The notes below the pieces were generated by a model. It did no database searches. It was not told where the DNA came from and worked only from the letters and a program-made list of their open reading frames with translations. Shown here piece by piece: positions 1 through 5,424 of a stretch of DNA of 5,424 nt. Both the position numbers and the translations under genes were made by a program. Source of the DNA: an uncultured Clostridia bacterium. Its GTDB lineage: Bacteria > Bacillota > Clostridia > Lachnospirales > CAG-274. How positions within the stretch are numbered: the stretch's first letter is position 1; each line of letters starts with the position of its first letter. The stretch lies in contig CAMOYW010000095.1 in NCBI GenBank assembly GCA_946630405.1, positions 1 through 5,424 of the forward strand. Reading direction: 5' to 3'.

Positions 1-1847
1 AGCGGCTCGAAGTAGAGCTTATCTGCGGTGTCGAAGGCGGTTGAAACCGTTTCGGGATTGTTGTTCACTATAATGGTCTCTATGCCTGCTCGTTTAAGCG
101 CCTCTATACAGTGTACGGAGCAGTAGTCAAATTCGATACCCTGTCCGATCCTTATAGGACCCGAACCTATTACCATTACCTTCTTTTTGTCGGATATACG
201 TATTTCGTTTTCGCTGTCGTAGCTTGAATAGTAGTAGGGTGTCATGGCTTCAAATTCGCCCGCACAGGTATCTACCATTTTGAATACGGGCATAATGTTC
301 CACTTTTTGCGAAGTTCGTATATCTGAGGAGGCTTGCAACCCGTAAAGTTTGCAATTGCCTTGTCGGAAAAACCCTTGTCTTTAAAGTAGAGAAGGCTTT
401 CTGCCGTAAAGTCTTCGGGCTTCATGGTTTTAAGCTCTTCTTCAAGTTCCACAAGCTTTGCTATTTTGGAAACGAAGAAAAGATCCATTTTGGTGATCTC
501 GCAGACCTTTTCTGTTTTGTAGCCTCTTCTGAGCATTTCCGCAAGGTCGAAAAGTCGCTCATCGTCGGGTCTTACCACTCTCTTTTTCAGTTCGTCAAGG
601 CTGTGGCGCTTTGAGCTTTTTCTGTCAAGTCCGTATTGACCTATTTCAAGGGAACGTATACCCTTTAAAAGGGCTGCTTCAAAGCTCTTTCCTATGCTCA
701 TTACTTCGCCCGTTGCCATCATTTTGGTGCCGAGTGTACGCTTTGCACCGAAGAATTTATCAAAGGGCCAGCGGGGAAATTTAAGCACTACATAGTCTAT
801 TGCAGGCTCAAAGCAGGCATAGGTCTTTCCCGTTACCGCATTTTTTATCTCATCCAAGTTATAGCCCAGTGCTATTTTGGCTGCAACCTTTGCAATGGGG
901 TAGCCCGTTGCTTTGGAAGCAAGTGCAGATGAACGGCTTACTCTCGGATTTATCTCGATAACGGCATAGTTGTAACTGTTGGGGTCAAGTGCAAACTGAA
1001 CGTTACAGCCGCCCTTTATCTCTATTGAATTTATTATGTTTATTGCGGCGCTTCTGAGCATTTGATACTCTCTGTCGGAAAGAGTTTGCGCAGGTGCGAC
1101 TACTATACTGTCGCCTGTGTGTACGCCCACGGGGTCAACGTTTTCCATTGAGCAGACGGTGATACATGAGCCTGCACCGTCACGCATGACCTCAAATTCG
1201 ATCTCTTTCCAGCCGGCTATACTTCTTTCTATAAGTACCTGACCTACACGGCTCAGGTGAAGACCTTGTGTACATATCTCACGAAGCTCGGCTTCATTTT
1301 CGGCAATACCGCCGCCCGTACCGCCGAGCGTATATGCGGGGCGTACTATCACGGGGTAGCCTACCTTGTGGGCAAAGGCTATGGCGGAGTCCACATCGGT
1401 CACTATATCACTTTCGACGATGGGCTGATTTGTTTTTTCCATCAGCTGTTTAAAGCTGTCTCTGTCTTCGCCTTCTTTTATGGATTCTATTGAAGTACCG
1501 ATGACACGCACGTTGTATTTATCGAGTATTCCTGCGTCATACAGTTCACAGCTTAAGTTAAGTCCCGTTTGTCCGCCCATTCCTGCAATTATACTGTCGG
1601 GGCGCTCCTTTGCTATTACCTTTTCCACAAAGTCTATGGTGAGGGGTTCGATATAGGTGTAGTGAGCCATACCGAGGTCCGTCATTATAGTGGCGGGATT
1701 TGAGTTTATAAGTACGACCTCAACTCCCTCTTCTTTGAGTGAACGGACAGCCTGTGTACCCGAATAGTCAAACTCTGCAGCCTGACCTATTACAATGGGA
1801 CCCGAGCCTATTACAAGTACTTTTTTTATGGAATTATCTCTGGGCAT
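1..1847 (-). CDS. carB: Carbamoyl-phosphate synthetase large subunit, N-terminal 615 residues (3' end beyond window)
   Basis: This is the large, synthetase subunit of cytosolic carbamoyl-phosphate synthetase. It uses two ATP, bicarbonate and ammonia delivered by CarA to make carbamoyl phosphate. The frame is open from an ATG at 1847 to the window edge. Seen in order: the opening nucleotide-binding motif GSGPIVIGQAAEFDYSG (residues 14-30); the first ATP-grasp domain with its glycine loop GGTGGG (175-180), the segment DPVGVHTGDSIVVAPAQTL (237-255) and EINPRVSRSSALASKATG (298-315); a helical oligomerisation region (about 400-550) with FKMVDTCAGEFEA (522-534); then the start of the second, homologous half, GSGPIRIGQGIEFDYCS (561-577). 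No key residue is obviously missing. Against the usual length of about 1070 residues, the rest of the second ATP-grasp domain and the C-terminal allosteric (MGS-like) domain are absent only because the window ends. The start overlaps carA by 14 bp, and AGGAGG lies 9 bases upstream. The assignment is secure. Confidence 0.98.
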   Translation of the reverse strand, partial: MPRDNSIKKVLVIGSGPIVIGQAAEFDYSGTQAVRSLKEEGVEVVLINSNPATIMTDLGMAHYTYIEPLTIDFVEKVIAKERPDSIIAGMGGQTGLNLSCELYDAGILDKYNVRVIGTSIESIKEGEDRDSFKQLMEKTNQPIVESDIVTDVDSAIAFAHKVGYPVIVRPAYTLGGTGGGIAENEAELREICTQGLHLSRVGQVLIERSIAGWKEIEFEVMRDGAGSCITVCSMENVDPVGVHTGDSIVVAPAQTLSDREYQMLRSAAINIINSIEIKGGCNVQFALDPNSYNYAVIEINPRVSRSSALASKATGYPIAKVAAKIALGYNLDEIKNAVTGKTYACFEPAIDYVVLKFPRWPFDKFFGAKRTLGTKMMATGEVMSIGKSFEAALLKGIRSLEIGQYGLDRKSSKRHSLDELKKRVVRPDDERLFDLAEMLRRGYKTEKVCEITKMDLFFVSKIAKLVELEEELKTMKPEDFTAESLLYFKDKGFSDKAIANFTGCKPPQIYELRKKWNIMPVFKMVDTCAGEFEAMTPYYYSSYDSENEIRISDKKKVMVIGSGPIRIGQGIEFDYCSVHCIEALKRAGIETIIVNNNPETVSTAFDTADKLYFEP

Positions 1848-2928
1848 GGTTTCTCACCTCCTCAACGGTCTTTATAAATCTGTCAAACAAAAATTGTGTG
1901 TCCAAAGGTCCCGGGCAAGCCTCGGGGTGGAACTGCACCGAATAAATGGGCTTTGTTTTGTGCTTTATGCCTTCTATCGAGCCGTCGTTCACATTTATAA
2001 ATGTAGGCTCAACGTCGCTTGATAAATCGCATACCACGTAGTTGTGGTTCTGACTTGTGATATATACTCTGCCCGTTGCAAGATCCTTTACGGGGTGATT
2101 TCCTCCGTGATGACCGAATTTAAGCTTTTCCGTGTTGCATCCGAGTGCAAGAGATACAAGCTGATGACCTAAACAGATGCCGAGTATGGGCTTTCCGGAA
2201 GCGATGAGTTTTTTGACCGTTTCGATAACTTCGGGCAGGTCCTTGGGGTCTCCGGGTCCGTTGCCTAAAAATATCGCATCGGGGTCTACCGAAAGAATCT
2301 CCTCGGCGGAAGTAAAGGCGGGGAAAACGCTTAGCTTACAGCCTCTTTTTGCAAGGTCTCTTATTATACCCTGCTTTATACCGCAGTCAAGCACTGCAAA
2401 ATGTGTTCCCGAACCGCTTACGCTATACATTTCTTCGGGGGTCACTTCCTTGACTGCATTTTTGTTTGAATAGGTATCGAATTTTTGCTTTATCTGGCTC
2501 GGTGTGAGGTCGTCAAAGCGTGTGGTGATGATGCCCTTCATAGTTCCGCAGTCACGAAGCTGTTTTGTGAGCATTCTGGTATCTATTCCTTCAAGTCCCG
2601 TTATCTTGTTTTGAAAAAGATAGTTTTCAAGATCCATCTCACAGCGCCAGTTGTTGGGTGTGTCACATTTTTCTCTGACGATAAAGCCTTTTAAAAACGG
2701 CTTGCGGCTTTCCATATCTTCAAGATTTATGCCGTAGTTTCCTATGAGAGGGTATGTCATTGTAACTATTTGTCCGCAGAAGGAGGGGTCGGTCAGGGTC
2801 TCCTGATAGCCCGTCATACCCGTTGTAAATACTACTTCTCCAACCGTTTCCTTTACATACCCGAAAGCGTTTCCTTTGAATATTGTGCCGTTTTCGAGTA
2901 TCAATGCGGCTTTTACGGTCTTTTTCAT
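1834..2928 (-). CDS. carA: Carbamoyl-phosphate synthetase small (glutaminase) subunit
   Basis: CarA hydrolyses glutamine and channels the ammonia to CarB. The protein is 364 residues from the chosen start, normal for the family. The N-terminal small-subunit domain carries LENGTIFKG (11-19), TGMTGYQETLTDPSF (36-50), YPLIGNYG (59-66) and GIDTRMLT (114-121). The C-terminal class I glutamine amidotransferase domain has LGNGPGDP (221-228), the nucleophile elbow GICLGHQ with Cys252, GHHGGNHPV (272-280), SQNHNYVV (292-299) and QFHPEACPGP (332-341), giving His334 and Glu336 of the catalytic triad. Glutaminase activity therefore looks intact. The start at 2928 is chosen because its ATG overlaps the pyrF stop as ATGA, and the protein then begins MKKTVKAALILENG, close to other CarA N-termini. 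An in-frame ATG at 2940 would add four residues (MYRA), but the only Shine-Dalgarno-like sequence touches it directly, which is too close. The last 14 bp overlap carB. Confidence 0.97.
   Translation of the reverse strand: MKKTVKAALILENGTIFKGNAFGYVKETVGEVVFTTGMTGYQETLTDPSFCGQIVTMTYPLIGNYGINLEDMESRKPFLKGFIVREKCDTPNNWRCEMDLENYLFQNKITGLEGIDTRMLTKQLRDCGTMKGIITTRFDDLTPSQIKQKFDTYSNKNAVKEVTPEEMYSVSGSGTHFAVLDCGIKQGIIRDLAKRGCKLSVFPAFTSAEEILSVDPDAIFLGNGPGDPKDLPEVIETVKKLIASGKPILGICLGHQLVSLALGCNTEKLKFGHHGGNHPVKDLATGRVYITSQNHNYVVCDLSSDVEPTFINVNDGSIEGIKHKTKPIYSVQFHPEACPGPLDTQFLFDRFIKTVEEVRNHAQR
1857..1862 (-). promoter_or_regulatory. Ribosome-binding site of carB, inside the carA reading frame
   Basis: AGGAGG, within a longer GAGGAGGTGAG stretch, lies 9 bases before the carB ATG at 1847. 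It sits in the carA codons for Glu-Glu-Val-Arg near the C-terminus. This strong site fixes the carB start and should help match CarA and CarB output, which are needed in equal amounts. Confidence 0.87.
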
Positions 2929-3851
2929 CGCTCGATACATCTCCTTAAATCTTCTTTCATTGCAAGTGCTGCGGCACGGGAGGCTTTTGCAAAGTCCTCT
3001 TCACGGCTTTGCCTGTATTCATCTTTCAAATGTGCTGCTATTATCCCGCGTGAGGAGTTGACGATAGCTCCTATTCCGTCTTTAAAGCATACTGCAAGAT
3101 CTTCGGCTTTTCCGCCCTGTGCGCCGTATCCGGGCACAAGAAAGAAGGTGTGGGGCATTTGCTCGCGGAGCTTTTTTGCCTGCTCGGGATGCGTTGCGCC
3201 TACGACCGCACCTACGGATGAATAGCCGTACTTGCCTCTGAGTTCCTCGCCCCATTTCTCAATGAGAGAACCGACGGTCTCATATATGGTCTTGCCGTCA
3301 ACAAGGAGATCCTGTATCTCACCGCTGTTGGGGTTCGATGTTTTTGCAAGTACAACAAGTCCCTTTTCATAGTTTTTGCAAGCATCAAGGTAGGGAGTTA
3401 TGGAATCCGAACCAAGGTAGGGGTTAAGTGTTATGAAATCGTGTGTAAAACCCGAGTATTCACATTCGCCTATCTTAACTTTGCCGATGTGTCCGTCGCA
3501 GTATGCGGCAGCCGTGGATGCTATATCGCTTCTTTTGATGTCACCTATTACGATAAGTCCCTTTTTTGCGGCATATTTGCATGTTTTATCGTATGCTTTC
3601 AAGCCTTCTATGCCGTAGCGCTCGTACATGGCTATCTGAGGCTTTACGGCAGGGACTATGTCGCAAATCTCATCTATTATGTATTTATTGAATTTATAAA
3701 GCGACTTTCCGACCGCTTTTGGGGTGTAGCCGTATTTGGCATAGTATTTGTCCGTTATGAATGAGGGGACGTATTCAAGTCTGGGGTCAAGTCCCACCAC
3801 GGTGGGGTTTTCAAGTTCGTTTATCCTGTCTATAAGCTTATCTATTATCAT
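2925..3851 (-). CDS. pyrF: Orotidine 5'-phosphate decarboxylase, type 2 (long) subfamily
   Basis: The enzyme decarboxylates OMP to UMP, the last step of de novo UMP synthesis, in the cytosol without a cofactor. At 308 residues it fits the longer type 2 subfamily rather than the roughly 230-240-residue type 1 enzymes typical of Bacillus and E. coli. Visible motifs are VVGLDPRLEYVP (18-29), with Asp22 in the substrate site; AVKPQIAMYERYG (68-80), with Lys70; the catalytic charge network GDIKRSDIA (103-111), with Asp104, Lys106 and Asp109; the loop TLNPYLGSDSI (141-151); LAKTSNPNSG (168-177); SSVGAVVGATHPEQ (211-224); LVPGYGAQGG (238-247); and NSSRGI (265-270), whose Arg268 should bind the phosphate. 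All expected active-site residues are present, so it should be active. The gene starts inside pyrC (14 bp overlap), with GGAGG 6 bases upstream, and ends in an ATGA overlap with carA. In Bacillus, pyrF follows pyrK and pyrD; here it precedes carAB. Confidence 0.97.
   Translation of the reverse strand: MIIDKLIDRINELENPTVVGLDPRLEYVPSFITDKYYAKYGYTPKAVGKSLYKFNKYIIDEICDIVPAVKPQIAMYERYGIEGLKAYDKTCKYAAKKGLIVIGDIKRSDIASTAAAYCDGHIGKVKIGECEYSGFTHDFITLNPYLGSDSITPYLDACKNYEKGLVVLAKTSNPNSGEIQDLLVDGKTIYETVGSLIEKWGEELRGKYGYSSVGAVVGATHPEQAKKLREQMPHTFFLVPGYGAQGGKAEDLAVCFKDGIGAIVNSSRGIIAAHLKDEYRQSREEDFAKASRAAALAMKEDLRRCIER
2941..2946 (-). promoter_or_regulatory. Shine-Dalgarno-like site upstream of carA, inside pyrF
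   Basis: AAGGAG directly abuts an in-frame ATG at 2940, leaving no spacer, and lies 12 bases before the ATG at 2928. The first spacing cannot work and the second is long but usable. With the ATGA stop-start overlap at 2925-2928, this favours 2928 as the carA start, helped by ribosomes terminating on pyrF. Confidence 0.6.
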
Positions 3852-5130
3852 GTCTGTCCTCCATTACTGTTTTACCGTTTACTATGGTATATTTTACCCT
3901 TGCCTTGGCGTTATATCCGTTAAATGGGGAGTTGTTGGATTTGCCGACAAAACCCACCGTGTTTACGGTGTATTCTTCGTTGGGGTCTATTATGGTTATA
4001 TCAGCTGTTTTCCCGATGCCGAGAGTACCTTTGTCTATATGAAGCACCTTTGAGGGATTTAAACTCATTTTTTCTGCAAGTTCGGAAAGAGTAAGTATTC
4101 CCTTGTCCACAAGTTCCGTGTAGCATACCGCAAATGATGTTTCAAGCCCCACAACACCGTCCGATGCGTTTTCAAATTCGCAGTTTTTATTGTCGGCATG
4201 CACGGGAGTATGTGCCGTGGCGATCACATCCACCACGCCTTCTTTTAATGCAGCTTTTAAACATTCCACATCTTCTTTTGAGCGAAGAGGAGGACGCATT
4301 TTAAAGTTGGCATCATAGTCCTTTATGTCCTCGTCGCAAAGTGCAATGTGATGAGGGTCGATATCGCATGTCACATTCACACCTTTTTGCTTTGCAAAGC
4401 GTATAAGGTCGATGCTGCCTTTGGTGCTGACAGAGCAGATGTGAAGCTGTGCCTTTACTGAATCGGCAAGTATGGTATCTCTTGCCACCATTATCTCTTC
4501 CGCATCGTGGCTTATTCCCTTTAAGCCCAAAAGTGAAGCGTTGTCTCCTGCGTTCACGGACCCTTTGCCCGCAAGCTGAGAGTCCTCACATATCGAGAGG
4601 ACGGGTAAACCGAACATTTTGGAATAATTAAGTGCTATCTTCATTTGAGAAGCGTTTTTAACGCTTTTTATACCCTCCGAAAATGCACCTGCACCCGCCT
4701 GCGCCATTCTTCCGATGTCCGCAAGTTCATCGCCTTCAAGTCCCTTTGTGAGCGCACCTACGGGTATCACGTTTACGGTCGCTTCTTTTTCCGCCTTGTA
4801 TTTTACGTAGGTCACAACTATCTCGTTGTCCGTTACGGGCTCGGTGTCGGGCATTGCACATACCGTGGTGTAGCCGCCTATCGCCGCCGCAAGCGTACCG
4901 GTTGCAATGGTCTCGTGCTTTTCTCCACCGGGTTCTTTAAGATGTGTGTTCAAGTCCACAAAGCCGGGCAGTGTGCAAAGTCCTTCTGCGTTTATTACTC
5001 TGTCTGCCTGTTTTTCGATATTTTCGGATATTTCTTCTATAATGCCGTCCGATATGTACATATCGGCTATTTTATCGACCTTGTTTGCGGGGTCAATAAT
5101 TCTGCTGTTTTTTATAAGTAAGCTTCCCAT
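3838..5130 (-). CDS. pyrC: Dihydroorotase-family protein (class I PyrC homologue), probably catalytically inactive
   Basis: By position and family this is PyrC, which normally cyclises carbamoyl aspartate to dihydroorotate in a zinc-bearing TIM barrel. It has 430 residues, the usual class I length, an uninterrupted frame, and conserved landmarks: PGFVDL (55-60), EPGGEKHETI (66-75), GGYTTVCAMP (85-94), STKGSIDLI (235-243), DPHH (258-261), PPLRSKEDV (280-288), GVVGLETSF (325-333) and a C-terminal SPFNGYNAK...YTIVNGK (401-420). The active-site positions, however, are changed. HxH is NTH (61-63, only His63 kept), HLREP is HLKEP, MPNT is MPDT (93-96), HCED is ICED (180-183), HVST is SVST (233-236), NPPLR is RPPLR (279-283), and ATDHAPH is ATAHTPV (304-310). 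The codons were checked in the DNA. It is therefore probably a pseudo-dihydroorotase, possibly a structural partner of the PyrB encoded 9 bases upstream. AGGAGG lies 5 bases before the ATG. The family call is sure; inactivity is inferred from by-eye alignment to remembered motifs. Confidence 0.93.
   Translation of the reverse strand: MGSLLIKNSRIIDPANKVDKIADMYISDGIIEEISENIEKQADRVINAEGLCTLPGFVDLNTHLKEPGGEKHETIATGTLAAAIGGYTTVCAMPDTEPVTDNEIVVTYVKYKAEKEATVNVIPVGALTKGLEGDELADIGRMAQAGAGAFSEGIKSVKNASQMKIALNYSKMFGLPVLSICEDSQLAGKGSVNAGDNASLLGLKGISHDAEEIMVARDTILADSVKAQLHICSVSTKGSIDLIRFAKQKGVNVTCDIDPHHIALCDEDIKDYDANFKMRPPLRSKEDVECLKAALKEGVVDVIATAHTPVHADNKNCEFENASDGVVGLETSFAVCYTELVDKGILTLSELAEKMSLNPSKVLHIDKGTLGIGKTADITIIDPNEEYTVNTVGFVGKSNNSPFNGYNAKARVKYTIVNGKTVMEDRHDNR
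3858..3862 (-). promoter_or_regulatory. Ribosome-binding site of pyrF, inside the pyrC reading frame
   Basis: GGAGG lies 6 bases before the pyrF ATG at 3851. It falls within the last codons of pyrC (encoding Met-Glu-Asp near the C-terminus), and the pyrC stop TAA is 11 bases past the first base of the pyrF start. It supports this start codon and implies translational coupling. Confidence 0.85.
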
Positions 5131-5135
5131 ATTGC

Positions 5136-5141
5136 CCTCCT
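5136..5141 (-). promoter_or_regulatory. Ribosome-binding site of the pyrC-like gene
   Basis: AGGAGG ends 5 bases before the ATG at 5130. Its first two bases are part of the pyrB TAG stop codon, so ribosomes finishing pyrB are delivered directly onto this site. This suggests coupled synthesis of PyrB and the pyrC product. Confidence 0.85.
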
Positions 5142-5424
5142 ATCGCTTGTTGTTTTCGGTCAAAAGCTTAAGTATTGCCATACGAACGGCAACGCCGTTT
5201 TTGACCTGTACGTTTATCACAGAGTTTTCACCGTCTATTACCTCGGTGCTGAGCTCTATGCCTCTGTTTACGGGGCCGGGGTGCATTACAAGCACGTCAT
5301 CCTTTGCCCATGAAAGCATTTGAGCATTCACGCCGAAAAGGGAGGAATATTCTCTCAGGGAAGGGAAGGGCATGTTTTTCTGCCTTTCAAACTGTATTCT
5401 AAGTCCCATTACCACGTCCGCATC
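5140..5424 (-). CDS. pyrB: Aspartate carbamoyltransferase catalytic chain, C-terminal 94 residues (5' end beyond window)
   Basis: PyrB transfers the carbamoyl group from carbamoyl phosphate to aspartate, the committed step of pyrimidine synthesis. Only the last 94 codons are present, roughly the final third of a family of about 305-residue proteins, so this is the aspartate-binding half; the carbamoyl-phosphate site lies outside. The frame is open to the window edge, so GTG at 5415 is an internal valine codon and not a start. Visible motifs, numbered from the first codon in the window, are DVVMGLRIQFER (3-14), whose Arg9 and Gln11 match the aspartate-contacting Arg-x-Gln of the family; VMHPGPVNRGIEL (46-58), the loop closing the active site; and VKNGVAVRMAIL (74-85), the typical final helix. 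It ends in TAG, and the stop overlaps the ribosome-binding site of pyrC. No regulatory-chain gene (pyrI) lies between pyrB and pyrC. Confidence 0.96.
   Translation of the reverse strand, partial: DADVVMGLRIQFERQKNMPFPSLREYSSLFGVNAQMLSWAKDDVLVMHPGPVNRGIELSTEVIDGENSVINVQVKNGVAVRMAILKLLTENNKR

Noticed and set aside
1257..1493. Plus-strand open frame of 78 codons opposite carB
   Set aside because: It is antisense to the highly conserved first ATP-grasp domain of CarB, and its translation shows no recognisable motif.
2770..3225. Plus-strand open frame of 151 codons opposite pyrF and carA
   Set aside because: It spans the junction of two real genes on the other strand and has no family features; it is a by-product of their codon usage.
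4645..5121. Plus-strand open frame of 158 codons opposite pyrC
   Set aside because: It lies wholly antisense to the conserved pyrC coding sequence, has a low-complexity Tyr/Phe/Val/Cys-rich translation, no recognisable domain and no convincing ribosome-binding site. It is a shadow frame.
3838..5130. pyrC as a frameshifted or decaying pseudogene
   Set aside because: The frame is full length with no stop, family motifs continue to the C-terminus, and the start and ribosome-binding site are good. Loss is confined to active-site positions, which fits a retained pseudoenzyme better than decay.
5131..5139. Promoter, terminator or attenuator between pyrB and pyrC
   Set aside because: The gap is only 9 bases and is filled by the ribosome-binding site and spacer; no hairpin or promoter can fit there.
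5140..5415. pyrB as a short complete gene starting at GTG 5415
   Set aside because: The frame continues open to the window edge and the upstream codons (Asp-Ala-Asp) fit the PyrB motif, so the GTG is internal and the gene is cut only by the window.

Overview
The window is a single, tightly packed block of de novo pyrimidine (UMP) biosynthesis genes, all read from the minus strand. In transcription order (right to left) they are: the 3' end of pyrB (aspartate carbamoyltransferase), a complete pyrC-like gene (dihydroorotase family), a complete pyrF (OMP decarboxylase, longer type 2 form), a complete carA, and the 5' part of carB (small and large subunits of glutamine-dependent carbamoyl-phosphate synthetase). 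Both end genes run off the window.

The largest gap between genes is 9 bases (pyrB to pyrC). The other three junctions overlap: 14 bp for pyrC/pyrF, 4 bp (ATGA) for pyrF/carA, and 14 bp for carA/carB. Each downstream ribosome-binding site therefore lies inside, or touches the stop of, the gene before it. This is the layout of one translationally coupled mRNA. There is no room for an internal promoter or terminator between genes, and none was seen. The promoter and any pyrimidine-responsive leader (for example a PyrR attenuator) must lie to the right of the window. pyrK, pyrD and pyrE are not here; they may follow carB to the left or sit elsewhere.

Strong purine-rich Shine-Dalgarno sites (AGGAGG, GGAGG), moderate GC content, frequent ATA isoleucine codons and the gene order all suggest a Clostridia-type Firmicute, perhaps Ruminococcaceae/Oscillospirales-like. 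That placement is an inference from general features, not a measured match.

CarAB makes carbamoyl phosphate, PyrB joins it to aspartate, dihydroorotase closes the ring, and PyrF performs the last decarboxylation to UMP. The main surprise is the pyrC gene. It is full-length with an open frame and clearly of the class I dihydroorotase family, but nearly every metal-binding and substrate-binding residue is replaced: the first His of HxH is Asn, the His of HCED is Ile, the His of HVST is Ser, the Asp of ATDHAPH is Ala, and the Asn of the NPPLR motif is Arg. It looks like a catalytically dead pseudo-dihydroorotase encoded directly after pyrB. This resembles the inactive PyrC' that supports aspartate carbamoyltransferase in Pseudomonas. 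If so, the organism needs an active dihydroorotase encoded elsewhere.
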